DNA of 64,000 bases from UBA6627 sp965248675 (GTDB taxonomy: Bacteria > Chloroflexota > Dehalococcoidia > UBA2979). Made by a program: the position numbers and the translations under genes. Below are positions 15,429-25,714 of this stretch, piece by piece; position 1 is the first letter of the stretch, and every line of letters starts with the position of its first letter. Under the pieces are notes generated by a model, which was given only the letters and a program-made list of their open reading frames with translations, was not told the origin of the DNA and did not search any database. Where the stretch lies: positions 186,001 through 250,000 of the forward strand of contig CBDFJZ010000005.1 in NCBI GenBank assembly GCA_965248675.1. Direction: 5' to 3'.

Positions 15429-16451
15429 ATGGCCACAGACACCACCCCGACCGGCCTCGATGCCCTCGCCGCCGTGGAGCGCGACGCGCGTGCCGGGCTC
15501 GCCAGCGCCGAGGACGAAGCCGCGCTCGAGGCGTGGCGGACGAGCGTCCTCGGGCGGAGCGGGGCGCTGACCGGGATTCTGCGCGGGATCGGGGGCCTCG
15601 AGGCCGACGAGCGCAAAGCGGTCGGGCAGGCGGCGAACGCGGTCAAGCAGGAGCTAGAAGCGGCGCTCGAGGGGCGGCGGGCGCAGCTGCGGGCCGCGGC
15701 GCTGGCCGGGGCGGAGCCGATCGACGTGACGCTGCCGGGCCGGCCGCGCCGGATCGGGCGGCTGCACCCGGTGACACAGACGATGCGCTCGATCCTCGGC
15801 ATCTTGCAACGCCTCGGATTTACGGTCGTCGAGGGTCCCGAGGTGGAGCTGGACGAGTACAACTTCGATCGGCTGCGCATCCCGAAGGATCACCCGGCCC
15901 GCGACATGTGGGACACGTTCTGGATCGCGGAGCAGGAGGGGCGCGTCGGGCCTCGGCAGACGCTGCTACGCACGCACACGAGCCCGATGCAGATCAGGTA
16001 CCTCGAGGACCACGAGCCGCCGATCCGGGTGGCGGTGCCGGGTCGCTGCTACCGCTACGAAGCCACCGATGCGACGCACGAGTGGATGCTGCAACAGGTG
16101 GAGCTGCTCGCGATCGACGAGGGCGTCTCCCTCGCCGACCTCAAAGGCACGCTGCACGAGTTCGCGCGCCAGATCTTCGGCTCGGATACCGAGGTGCTGC
16201 TGCGCAACAGCTACTTCCCGTTCGTGGAGCCGGGGGTGGAGCTGGCGGTGAAGTTCCGAGGCGAGTGGTTGGAGATCCTCGGAGCCGGCATGGTGCATCC
16301 GGAGATCGTGGAGGCCGCCGGCTACGACCCCGATCGCTACACCGGCTTCGCTGCGGGGATGGGGGTGGAGCGGATCGCGATGCCGCTGTACCAGGTGGAC
16401 GATATTCGGAACTTCTATCAGAACGACTTGCGCTTCCTCCAGCAGTTCTAG
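15429..16451 (+). CDS. pheS: Phenylalanyl-tRNA synthetase alpha subunit
   Basis: The 340-residue catalytic subunit of class II PheRS. The N-terminal coiled coil (residues 1-85) binds tRNA. Catalytic motifs follow: HPVTQTMRSILGILQRLGF, the motif 2 region PGRCYRYEATDATHEWM with FHQ replaced by the usual bacterial variant around MLQQVEL, and motif 3 GFAAGMGVERIAMPLY near the end. It attaches Phe to tRNA-Phe in an alpha2beta2 enzyme. The beta subunit gene lies 4.5 kb downstream instead of directly after, with about eight unrelated genes between, which is unusual. No T-box is visible in the 46-base leader. Confidence 0.97.
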   Translation: MATDTTPTGLDALAAVERDARAGLASAEDEAALEAWRTSVLGRSGALTGILRGIGGLEADERKAVGQAANAVKQELEAALEGRRAQLRAAALAGAEPIDVTLPGRPRRIGRLHPVTQTMRSILGILQRLGFTVVEGPEVELDEYNFDRLRIPKDHPARDMWDTFWIAEQEGRVGPRQTLLRTHTSPMQIRYLEDHEPPIRVAVPGRCYRYEATDATHEWMLQQVELLAIDEGVSLADLKGTLHEFARQIFGSDTEVLLRNSYFPFVEPGVELAVKFRGEWLEILGAGMVHPEIVEAAGYDPDRYTGFAAGMGVERIAMPLYQVDDIRNFYQNDLRFLQQF

Positions 16452-16453
16452 GC

Positions 16454-16465
16454 CCCCTTCGGGGG
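16454..16465 (+). terminator. UUCG-loop hairpin after pheS
   Basis: CCCC-CTTCG-GGGG starts three bases after the pheS stop. A second, shorter CCC-TTCG-GGG element follows at about 16473. Neither has a U-tract; termination is inferred from location. Confidence 0.5.
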
Positions 16466-16567
16466 TTGATGACCCTTCGGGCCTCGTCGCGGGTGTTTGG
16501 CCTCGATAGGGGCAATGGCCTCGACGTCTGCCACTGTGGGACGGATGGTCGGAGGGGCTGACGCTCG

Positions 16568-16735
16568 ACGTTTCGAGGTCGGCGGCTGTTTCTTGCACTG
16601 CGAGCGAAGTTGCGTGGACGCTTCGTTTGTCGGGGGCTAGCCCCCGACGGCCCCCACCGGGGGCAGCGTGCCCCCGGACCCCTCGAAGCCGGGGCCGTCA
16701 GGCGGGACCGCCGGTAGTCCTTGGCGGCAACGTGG
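16568..16735 (+). repeat. Dispersed palindromic repeat, copy 4 (short form)
   Basis: The family box is at 16569-16588, and a perfect 20-base palindrome at 16629-16648 is identical to that of copy 3. CCCCCACCGGGGG, GGGGGCAGCGTGCCCCC and CCCCTCGAAGCCGG follow. It occupies half of the 341-base gap between pheS and a small gene. The rest of that gap holds only the hairpins listed above. Confidence 0.8.
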
Positions 16736-16792
16736 CTCCGTCGTCGCCATCGGGGTGCCTCGATGCGGCGTAGGTGGCACGATTGAGGTGCG

Positions 16793-16960
16793 ATGAAGCC
16801 GAACAAGGGCTCGAGCGAGCCGAAGTCCGACAGCAAGCCCGCGCCGCGCGCGCCGACGCGGGAAGAACTCCTCGAAGAACTCGCGCGCAGCCGGGGCGAG
16901 ACCGCCGACCGCCCCTCGGACCGAGAACCGCCACCCCCGCACTACGGCCGCACCAGCTAA
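16793..16960 (+). CDS. Small hydrophilic protein upstream of yajQ
   Basis: A 55-residue frame beginning MKPNKGSSEPKSDSKPAP, with a charged helix TREELLEELARSRGET in the middle and a proline-rich end. A GAGGTG ribosome site lies four bases before the ATG, which is the main support for real translation. It is 24 bases upstream of yajQ and probably shares its transcript. Composition suggests a disordered protein with one short amphipathic helix. No family recognised. Confidence 0.5.
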   Translation: MKPNKGSSEPKSDSKPAPRAPTREELLEELARSRGETADRPSDREPPPPHYGRTS

Positions 16961-16984
16961 CGAAGCAGACGAAAGCCCAGCCCA

Positions 16985-17485
16985 ATGGCGAAATCCGAAT
17001 CCTTCGACATCACCACCGGCTGCGACCTGCAGGAGGTCGACAACGCCCTCAACCAGGCGCGGCGCGAGATCACGAACCGCTACGACTTCAAAGGCGTGAA
17101 GGCGGACATCGACTTCGAGCGGGACGAAGGCACGATCACCATTCACACGCAGGAGCAGTTCCACCTCGATCAGATCTGGACCGTGCTCGTCAGCAAGTTT
17201 GTCGCCCGCAAGGTGCCCGTCGAGAACATGCAGCGAGCCGACCCCGAAGACGCCTCGGGAAGCACGAGGCGCCAGACGATCACGCTCGTGCAGGGCATCG
17301 ACTCCGACACCGGGCGGAAGCTCAACAAGTTCATCAAGGACATGAGGCTGAAGCGCGTGCAGTCCCAGGTTCAGAACGACGCCGTCCGTGTCTCCGCCCC
17401 CAAGCGCGACGATCTCCAATCTGTGATCGCCGCCCTCCGCGAGGAGGACTGGGGCATGCACCTCAATTTCGGCAACTACCGCTAA
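16985..17485 (+). CDS. yajQ: YajQ-family nucleotide-binding protein
   Basis: 166 residues, full family length. SFDITTGCDLQEVDNALNQA opens the first ferredoxin-like fold. NRYDFKGV follows, and the second half has the conserved GKLNKFIKD-like segment (GRKLNKFIKDMRLKRVQSQV) and the terminal NFGNYR. YajQ proteins bind nucleotides, including c-di-GMP in Xanthomonas, where one acts as a transcriptional co-regulator; the general bacterial role is not settled. Two HDOD genes in the same window are also c-di-GMP-associated families, but nothing links them directly. A short UUCG hairpin (ACC-TTC-GGT) follows the stop. Confidence 0.95.
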   Translation: MAKSESFDITTGCDLQEVDNALNQARREITNRYDFKGVKADIDFERDEGTITIHTQEQFHLDQIWTVLVSKFVARKVPVENMQRADPEDASGSTRRQTITLVQGIDSDTGRKLNKFIKDMRLKRVQSQVQNDAVRVSAPKRDDLQSVIAALREEDWGMHLNFGNYR

Positions 17486-17622
17486 ACCTTCGGTTTCCAA
17501 CGACGCTTCGCGCCTGTTTGCGACCGCCCTCTTCGGGCCGTGTGGATCGAGTCGTTGCGTCGCACGGACTTGCGGGCGTTAGGATTCGCCCGCATCACGC
17601 ATGTTCCTCGGGAGGCCGCGCC

Positions 17623-18123
17623 ATGACTTTTCTCACCCCAGACCAGACCGCGCTCTCCGAGCAGATCGCCACCCTCCTCATCGATCGCGGGGAGCGCGTC
17701 GCGGTGGCGGAGTCCTCGGCGGGCGGGCTGATCTCCGCCGCGCTGCTCGCCGTGCCGGGAGCCTCGAGGTACTACGCCGGCGGCGGCGTGGTGTACACGC
17801 TGGCCTCGAGGACGCAGCTCGCGGGCGCCGACCCGGCGCAGTACGAGAACTACCGAGGCAGCACGCCGGAGATGCTCGCCTCGCTGGCGGAGTCGATGCG
17901 CGAGCGCCTCAGTGCTGACTGGTGTATCGCGGAGTCGGGGCTGGCGGGGCCGACTGGGAGCCAGCGCTCCAGCGCGCCGATCGGGCGGACCGCCCTCGCG
18001 GTGGCCGGGCCGGTCACCCGCAGCGAGCTGTTCGAGACGGGCCTCGAGGACCGCGCGGAGAATATGTCGGAGTTCACGACGCTCGGGCTACGGTTCCTGC
18101 GCGATGCGATCACCGAGGCCTAA
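17623..18123 (+). CDS. CinA C-terminal domain protein (nicotinamide-nucleotide amidase type)
   Basis: A 166-residue stand-alone CinA-C/PncC domain. The family signature AESSAGGLISAALLAVPGAS lies near residue 27, followed by GGVVYT, the catalytic-region SGLAGPTG and GRTALAV strand. PncC-type enzymes deamidate NMN to NaMN in NAD salvage; a few homologs serve in competence-linked processes. Here the domain is free of the CinA N-terminal molybdopterin-like domain. The start ATG 17623 has GGAGG eight bases upstream, while the frame upstream of it is just open sequence. Enzymatic role is inferred from family. Confidence 0.88.
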   Translation: MTFLTPDQTALSEQIATLLIDRGERVAVAESSAGGLISAALLAVPGASRYYAGGGVVYTLASRTQLAGADPAQYENYRGSTPEMLASLAESMRERLSADWCIAESGLAGPTGSQRSSAPIGRTALAVAGPVTRSELFETGLEDRAENMSEFTTLGLRFLRDAITEA

Positions 18124-18138
18124 CGCCGCGTCCCGGCG

Positions 18139-18533
18139 TCAGCGTTTCTTGTTCAGCCGGCTGAGGAATCGCTCGCGGTCGACGACGAAACGCTGGTGCG
18201 TGCCGGAACCGATCTCCTCGGCCTCGTCCTTCGCGGTCCAGGAGAAGTCGTAGCGAGGCGCTCCGCCTCCTCGAGGCGGACGGTGACGGTGACGCGTTGG
18301 CCCGCGGGCGTGGCGGCGGTGTGGTTGATGGTGATCTGGGCGCCGACGCTCATCTCGCTGTCGTCGACGAAACCGTGCAGCCAGTCGGCGGCGGCCTTCT
18401 CGACGAGCGTGCCGAGCGCCGAGGTGCTGAAGACGTCCGGCGTGCCCTCGACGATGCCGCTCGCGAAGTGCTCGGGGGCGACGACCAGGCTTTGCTCGGC
18501 CTCGTCGCCGACGGTCGGTTCTTCTGTTGCCAT
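18139..18533 (-). pseudogene. Hotdog thioesterase-like gene with an internal frameshift
   Basis: From ATG 18533 (GGGAGG eight bases upstream) the frame reads a thioesterase-like hotdog: HFASGIVEGTPDVFSTSALG, then GAQITINHTAATPAGQRVTV. After VRLEEAE the homology jumps to another frame, RYDFSWTAKDEAEEIGSGTH and FVVDRERFLSRL, which ends at 18139. A single missing base within GGCGGAGCGCC accounts for it. The family resembles fluoroacetyl-CoA-type thioesterases (THEM-like), whose HxxATPxG region is visible here. Either a recent loss or a sequence error. It converges on the cinA-C gene with 15 bases between the stops. Confidence 0.75.
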
Positions 18534-18601
18534 CGTTCGGCCTCCCGATCCGCTCGTGCCTTCCGGCCGCAGACGTTAGCAGCAACGCGTGGGGAGGGGG
18601 G

Positions 18602-19093
18602 TCAGCCGTCTGAGCGGTCGATCGCCCGCGATCCGAGGGCGTAGGCGACGAGCAGCGTGGGCATCGCGAGCAGGTCTGAGGCGTCGGGCGTCGCCGCGAC
18701 GCGCGGCCACGCCTCGAGGGCGACGCTGTTCAGCACGAGATCGAGCGTGAGCGCGGGGCGTTGCAGCGCGGCGAGGGCGACGCGGTAGGCCTCGGTCACC
18801 GGCGGGTAGAGCTGAACGAGGGCGAAGACGAGGCCGGTGGCGACGACGGTCGCGACGAGGAGACGGTGGGAGGCGCCTCGGTAGCGGCGGCTGCCCGCCT
18901 GGGCGACCTCGATGATGGCGACGAGGAGGAGCGGGAAGAAGATCAGGCCGGCGACGTCGGAGAGCTTGCCGGTGGCAGGGTGGGACCACGCCGCCTTGAG
19001 CCAGTGGTCGTTCAGCAGTAGCACGCCAATCGAGGCAAGGGTGATCGGGTGGAGCAGCCCCGAGGCGACGGGCGTGAGGGGTCGGGGACTCAT
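18602..19093 (-). CDS. Four-helix hypothetical membrane protein
   Basis: 163 residues with four likely transmembrane segments: around GLLHPITLASIGVLLLNDHW, SDVAGLIFFPLLLVAIIEVA, LLVATVVATGLVFALVQLYP and the C-terminal DLLAMPTLLVAYALG. The motif NDHWLKAAW...TGKLSDVAGLIFFPL between helices 1 and 2 looks conserved in an uncharacterised family. The start ATG at 19093 overlaps the TGA of the preceding gene, so it is translationally coupled as the last gene of a four-gene operon with three paralogous proteins. Function unknown; co-localisation suggests it works with them at the membrane. Confidence 0.7.
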   Translation of the reverse strand: MSPRPLTPVASGLLHPITLASIGVLLLNDHWLKAAWSHPATGKLSDVAGLIFFPLLLVAIIEVAQAGSRRYRGASHRLLVATVVATGLVFALVQLYPPVTEAYRVALAALQRPALTLDLVLNSVALEAWPRVAATPDASDLLAMPTLLVAYALGSRAIDRSDG

Positions 19094-19638
19094 CGGGCGC
19101 TTCGAATCTCGAGCTCGGACCACTCGTCATCGCTCGGGAAGCCCGCTGCGTCAGAGACCTCGGCGCTGATCGCCAACGTCCATGTGACGAGGCCATCGGC
19201 GGCTTCGCCGTCGAGTGGCCCGAGCGTGACCCGGGCCCAGGGCGAACACCCGGAACCCGCGGGGATCTGCTCGTCGGGAACAGAGAGCTTCAGCACATGA
19301 CTGTCCTCCGAGCTGGCGAGCGCGCGTTCGGTGCGCGCGGAGGTTCCGTCGACAGAGAGGATCACCGGAATCAATGCTGATTGAAGCCGGTCGCCGCTGA
19401 TGGTGAGTTCGTAGATGAAGCGATTCACATCGTTGTCGTAGCCCGAGATCTGACAGATCCGGGCAAGCTCGCTCGTCTCTTCGTAGAGATCGGCGACCGC
19501 CACGCGAAACGGAGCGGTCTCGCCGGTGAGGGAGACGTAGCCGCTCGTCGCGATCGACGCGAGAAGGCCGACGGCGATCGCGCCGGCGCCGGCAGTGTCG
19601 CGCGGGCGAGTTCGCGATGATCCGTCGCGCAGCATCAC
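19090..19638 (-). CDS. Secreted/membrane-anchored hypothetical protein, paralog C
   Basis: A 182-residue protein with an N-terminal hydrophobic helix (GAGAIAVGLLASIATSGYVS) acting as signal or anchor, then a probable beta-rich exported domain. It shares ASIATSG, a Cys in ARICQI, and a GCSPWARVTLGP...VTWTLAISAEV block with the two upstream genes. The two conserved cysteines could form a disulfide. It starts near 19638 and overlaps paralog B by four bases, then overlaps the membrane gene by four. The family is not one I recognise; secretion and fold class are inferred from sequence only. Confidence 0.7.
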   Translation of the reverse strand: MMLRDGSSRTRPRDTAGAGAIAVGLLASIATSGYVSLTGETAPFRVAVADLYEETSELARICQISGYDNDVNRFIYELTISGDRLQSALIPVILSVDGTSARTERALASSEDSHVLKLSVPDEQIPAGSGCSPWARVTLGPLDGEAADGLVTWTLAISAEVSDAAGFPSDDEWSELEIRSAR

Positions 19639-20204
19639 GATCCTCCCTTCAGTTCGAGGTAGGCATCGGGGCCTGACTTCTGACCGGGCAATGTGACGCC
19701 ATGTGTCTCAACCCGTGCCTTGACGGTGAGTCGCCAGATCACATCGACCGCTGTTGCCCCGGGTGCTCGCGGACCGATCGAAACAAGTGCCCACGGCGAA
19801 CACTCCACCCAGCTCAGCGCTTCCTCGGCGGGGATCTCGAGTCGGAGCTGGAGCGTCTCGAGCGGGGTGGTCAGCAGGTCCTCGAGCCCGTGCTCCGCGT
19901 TCTCGAGACGGAGCGAGAGCGGGACCTCGGTCGGCAGATCCCCCCGGAACCAGATCTCGAGTTCGAACACGACCGGCTCCGGGTCCGGCCAGTCTGAGAA
20001 CTCGTCCCAATTCGGGCAGATGCGCGCGCTCTGCATGTAGCGCTCGTCGAGTTCGGCTGCCGACACCTGGATCGCGCCCGTGAAGGTTGTCGATACGGCG
20101 CTGCCGCTTGTCGCGATCGAGGCGAGGACGCCGACGGAGATGACGGCGCCGACGGCGAGGCGGCGCAGATTGCGACGGACCCACCCTCGAGCGAGCGCTG
20201 TCAC
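19635..20204 (-). CDS. Secreted/membrane-anchored hypothetical protein, paralog B
   Basis: A 189-residue member of the same tandem family. A twin-basic start (WVRRNLRRLAVGAV) leads into a hydrophobic helix ISVGVLASIATSG. The domain again has SARICPNW, a long acidic middle (LEIWFRGDLPTEVPLSLRLE) and the ECSPWALVSIGP...VIWRLTVKARV block. GTG 20204 overlaps the TGA of paralog A as GTGA and has GAGG just upstream, so this start is preferred to an upstream one. RR within the leader is not a classical twin-arginine motif. Confidence 0.7.
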   Translation of the reverse strand: MTALARGWVRRNLRRLAVGAVISVGVLASIATSGSAVSTTFTGAIQVSAAELDERYMQSARICPNWDEFSDWPDPEPVVFELEIWFRGDLPTEVPLSLRLENAEHGLEDLLTTPLETLQLRLEIPAEEALSWVECSPWALVSIGPRAPGATAVDVIWRLTVKARVETHGVTLPGQKSGPDAYLELKGGS

Positions 20205-20788
20205 CTCGGTCCTCGAGATTCGATGGTCAGGTCCACGTCCTTCTGCCACGGGAGTGGAGCGCCGGAAACCCACACGTCCGCGCCGGCGATCAGCTCCCAC
20301 GTGAGCGCGCCCTGGTGAAGATCACCGGTCGCCGGTCCGATGCGAATCTCGACCCACGGGGAGCACTCGCCGTCCAGCGAGGTCTCATCGCCCCAGCGGG
20401 CGACTTCGTCAGTTGGGACAGTGAGCTGGAGCCCCAGCGCGACTGTCGAACGATCGAGTGTTCCTACCGCCTCATGTGCGGTCCCTGGAAGTGCAAGCCG
20501 AATTGGAACCGACACGACCTCGGTGGGCCGGTCGAGTCTCGCGTTCAGCTCGAACGATGCCGGCCCATCGTCGGGGGAGTGGAGGAAGGACCCGGCGGTG
20601 CAGATGCGGATCGACTGCGAGAACGGCCGATCGAGGTCGGCCATCGGAATGCGAGTTTCGTCGGTCTGCCTGACATCGAGGCCGTAGCTGCTCGTCGCGA
20701 TGGAGGCGAGGACGCCGACGGCGATGACGGCGCCGACGGCGAACCGGCGCAGGTCACGACGGAGTCGCCCCGGAATGAGGCCCGGCAT
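20201..20788 (-). CDS. Secreted/membrane-anchored hypothetical protein, paralog A
   Basis: A 195-residue protein, first of the three paralogs. The leader RRDLRRFAVGAVIAVGVLAS is almost the same as in paralog B, followed by IATSSYGLDV. The domain keeps a SIRICTAG cysteine, a PTEVVSVPIRLALPG strand pair, and GECSPWVEIRIGP...LTWELIAGADV. Members have similar length (about 180-195 residues) but low identity outside the leader and CSPW block, suggesting old duplications. The operon promoter should lie in the 170-base gap shared with divergent pheT. Confidence 0.7.
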   Translation of the reverse strand: MPGLIPGRLRRDLRRFAVGAVIAVGVLASIATSSYGLDVRQTDETRIPMADLDRPFSQSIRICTAGSFLHSPDDGPASFELNARLDRPTEVVSVPIRLALPGTAHEAVGTLDRSTVALGLQLTVPTDEVARWGDETSLDGECSPWVEIRIGPATGDLHQGALTWELIAGADVWVSGAPLPWQKDVDLTIESRGPR

Positions 20789-20958
20789 GGCGTCCTCCCT
20801 CCCTCGCTCCGGTGTTCGAGGGGGTTACACCGATAACGCTTCGCGGCATCTCTCGGATTCCTGACGGTCCGATCGTGCGGTGGTTCGGGTAGCCGGGTAG
20901 TGGTGGAGGCGGCAGACTGGCGGCTGGTCCGCCTGACCCGGTCATCGCGAGGAATGCC

Positions 20959-23433
<2,475 letters not shown>

Positions 23434-23552
23434 CGCGTCGCGGCTGCTAGCGACTTCCTTCGAGGGTTCCAGGCCCGAGTGCTACCTAGCCGAATCTCCT
23501 TCGGCGTTGTTTGCAGAGTTGTTTAGATCCCGCCCGCCCGCCCTAATACCCT

Positions 23553-23569
23553 GCGGGGCTCTGCCCCGC
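23553..23569 (+). terminator. Perfect GC hairpin downstream of pheT
   Basis: GCGGGGC-TCT-GCCCCGC, a seven-pair stem with a three-base loop, lies between the convergent pheT and GNAT genes. It could end transcription from either side. No U-tract follows. Confidence 0.45.
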
Positions 23570-23623
23570 GCCCCTGACCGGAAGACGCTTCGCGACCAGG
23601 GAGGTGCTTCGCGCGGACGATCG

Positions 23624-24204
23624 CTAGATGCGGCGGCGCATCACGGGCTGACGGTTGTTGCGGCGGATGACCTCGGTGAAGCCGGCGGCTTCGAACATGG
23701 CGGCGGGGCCGGGGCCGGAGGTGGTGTCGAGGGAGTAGGACTCGAGGAGGGCGGCACCGCAGGTGGCCGCGTAGTCGACGGCGGCCTGGAGGAGTGCGGT
23801 GGCGGCGCCGGTGCCGCGGGCGGTGCGGTGGACGAAGAAGCAGACGATCGCCCAGGCGGGTTCGTCGTCGATCGGTTTGGTGATGCGCGAGCGTTCAGCG
23901 CGGGCGTACTCGGCGCGGGGGGCGACGGAGACCCAGCCGACGGGGCGGTCGCCGTCGTAGGCGAGCAGGCCGGGGACGCGGTCATCCTCAACGATCGCCT
24001 TCATCGCGGCGCGGTTCCCGGCGTTGCCGTTCTGCTCGAACTCGCGGCTAATTCACGGTTGGTGATGCGGAGGAACATGCACCAGCAACCGCTGTAGGCG
24101 CCGCTGGGACCGAACAACGTCTGGAGGTCGTCCCAGCGATCAGCGGTCACCGGGCGGATGTCGAACGGTATCGGCGTCGGTCCGGCGCTAGCGGCCGACG
24201 AACC
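23624..24204 (-). pseudogene. GNAT acetyltransferase broken by an 11-base insertion
   Basis: The C-terminal part (23624-24004, MKAIVEDDRVPGLLAYDGDR to VIRRNNRQPVMRRRI) is a normal GNAT acetyl-CoA site with PVGWVSVAPR and HRTARGTGAATALLQAAVDY. The matching N-terminal part (DIRPVTADRWDDLQTLFGPS, then SGCWCMFLRITNRE) lies upstream in another frame. Between NRE and REFEQNG an extra 11 bases, CGGCTAATTCA on the plus strand at 24045-24055, break the frame and add a stop. The fixed order would give an intact protein of about 180 residues. It follows the enoyl-CoA hydratase gene on the same strand. Substrate of the original enzyme unknown. Confidence 0.75.
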
Positions 24205-25002
24205 CTAACGTCCGAGGAATTGGGGCTCGCGGCGCTCCATGAACGATCGCGCGCCCTCGTAGCCATCCTCGGTGTGGAAGAGCTTGCCGACGATCATGCC
24301 AGTCATGTCCTGCACGCGGGTCATGTCGTCGTCCTCGACCATGTAGACGAGCCGTTTGTGGCCGGCCGCGCTCTGCGGAGCGCCGGCGGCGATCGTTTCG
24401 GCGAGGGCGAGCGCCCGGTCGAGGAGCTCGTCGGCCGGGACGACCTCGAGGACCGCGCCGATCGCGAGCGCCTCCTGGGCGTCGACGCGGCGGCCGGTGA
24501 ACATCAGCTCGAGGGCGCGCTGCGTGCCGACGGTACGCGGGAGGAAGTGGCTCAGGCCGGCGTCGGCGACGATGCCTCGTTTGGTCTGGGCGACCTGGAA
24601 GATCGCGTCGTCGGCGGCGATCCGGATGTCGCAGGCGAGCGCGATCGACCAGCCCATGCCGACGGCGTAGCCGTTGACGGCGCCGACGATCGGGACGTCG
24701 CAGTGGCGCATCGCGTTGACCACCTGGAGGTGGCTGTGTGGCGCGTGCCACGGCGGAAGCGCTCGGTCCGGGTTCGCGCTGGCGAAGTTGCGTACGTCGC
24801 CCCCCGCCGAGAACGCGCGTCCCTCGCCGGTCAGGACGATCGCGCGGGTGTCGTACTCGCCGGCGTTCAGCGAGAGGAGGTAGCGCGTCAGCTCGTCCGA
24901 CATCACGCCGCCCCAGGAGTTGAGCTTGTCCGGGCGGTTGAGCTTGACAAGCGCGACGTGGCCGCGCTGCTCGATCAGCAGATCCTCGTAGTCGTGGCCC
25001 AT
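24205..25002 (-). CDS. Enoyl-CoA hydratase/isomerase family protein
   Basis: A 265-residue crotonase-fold protein. The oxyanion-hole segments are GRAFSAGGDVRNF and VNGYAVGMGWSIALACDIRI; DAGLSHFLPRTVG marks the usual active-site loop with Asp replacing one of the two catalytic glutamates. The conserved C-terminal helix runs through AAGAPQSAAGHKRLVYMVED. The substitution makes hydratase activity uncertain; many such paralogs are isomerases or hydrolases on acyl-CoA. The ATG at 25002 has GAGG upstream. It could feed beta-oxidation or degradation of aromatic CoA esters. Its stop lies one base from the open frame of the broken GNAT gene. Confidence 0.88.
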   Translation of the reverse strand: MGHDYEDLLIEQRGHVALVKLNRPDKLNSWGGVMSDELTRYLLSLNAGEYDTRAIVLTGEGRAFSAGGDVRNFASANPDRALPPWHAPHSHLQVVNAMRHCDVPIVGAVNGYAVGMGWSIALACDIRIAADDAIFQVAQTKRGIVADAGLSHFLPRTVGTQRALELMFTGRRVDAQEALAIGAVLEVVPADELLDRALALAETIAAGAPQSAAGHKRLVYMVEDDDMTRVQDMTGMIVGKLFHTEDGYEGARSFMERREPQFLGR

Positions 25003-25127
25003 GGCGGCGCTCCTCACCTCTATGCACGAGAGGCTACACGGCGAGCGATCGGCGTCCGGCGCAGCGGCGCGCAACAAGACGGCCACGCTGGTGCGCGGCC
25101 GTGAGGTTCGAGGCAGCCGGATCGGGA

Positions 25128-25493
25128 CTAAGCGGCGGCGCTGCGCGCCGTTTTCGCCTGCTCCGCGATCTGAGTGAAGGCCTCGGGGCTGCGGACGGCG
25201 AGGTCCGCGAGCATCTTGCGGTTGACCTCGATGCCGGCCTTGTTCATGCCGTCGATCAATTCGCCGTACTTCAGCCCGTTCAGGCGCGCGGCGGCGTTGA
25301 TGCGCACGATCCAGAGGCGGCGGAAGTCGCCCTTGCGGTCGCGACGGTGGTCCGTCGAGTAGCGGAGCGCGTGAATCATCGACTCATGCGCGACCTTGAT
25401 GTTGGTCCGGCGCTTGCCGCGGTGCCCTTTGGTGAGCGCGAAGATCTTCTTGTGGCGGGCGCGCGTCTGGACGCGGTTACGGGTTCGGGGCAT
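25128..25493 (-). CDS. rplT: Large ribosomal subunit protein bL20
   Basis: A 121-residue bL20 with the basic extension typical of bacteria: MPRTRNRVQTRARHKKIFAL, GHRGKRRTNIKVAHESMIHA and RRDRKGDFRRLWIVRINAAA, then the KYGELIDGMNKAGIEVNRKM C-terminal domain. It binds 23S rRNA domain I early in assembly. It is last in infC-rpmI-rplT, 25 bases after rpmI. In some bacteria bL20 represses this operon through a leader structure; I see no diagnostic pseudoknot, so that is not claimed here. Confidence 0.98.
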   Translation of the reverse strand: MPRTRNRVQTRARHKKIFALTKGHRGKRRTNIKVAHESMIHALRYSTDHRRDRKGDFRRLWIVRINAAARLNGLKYGELIDGMNKAGIEVNRKMLADLAVRSPEAFTQIAEQAKTARSAAA

Positions 25494-25518
25494 CGCTCAG
25501 TCCTCGGTGGGTGGGCCG

Positions 25519-25710
25519 CTACGCGTAGGGCAGGTTCTTGCGGATCGACTTCGTCACGGTCTTGTGAGCGGCCGACTCGCCACGCACCTCGTAGAGCGAG
25601 CGCTTCGTCCTGCGCATGCGCTTCGGGACTGGCTTGCGGACCATCACCTTGCCGGATCCGGTGATCTTGATCCGCTTCTGGGTGCCCTTGTGCGTCTTCA
25701 TCTTCGGCAC
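25519..25710 (-). CDS. rpmI: Large ribosomal subunit protein bL35
   Basis: A 63-residue bL35 from GTG 25710: (M)PKMKTHKGTQKRIKITGSGK and RRTKRSLYEVRGESAAHKTV. The GTG is preferred because PKMKTHKG is the universal family start and an AGGTGA ribosome site precedes it; the frame is open further upstream. It begins four bases after infC and continues the usual order infC-rpmI-rplT. Confidence 0.97.
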   Translation of the reverse strand: MPKMKTHKGTQKRIKITGSGKVMVRKPVPKRMRRTKRSLYEVRGESAAHKTVTKSIRKNLPYA

Positions 25711-25714
25711 GAGG

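Noticed and set aside
20789..20958. A T-box upstream of pheT
   Set aside because: A GGTGGTTCGGG run looked suggestive, but there is no specifier stem or terminator around it.
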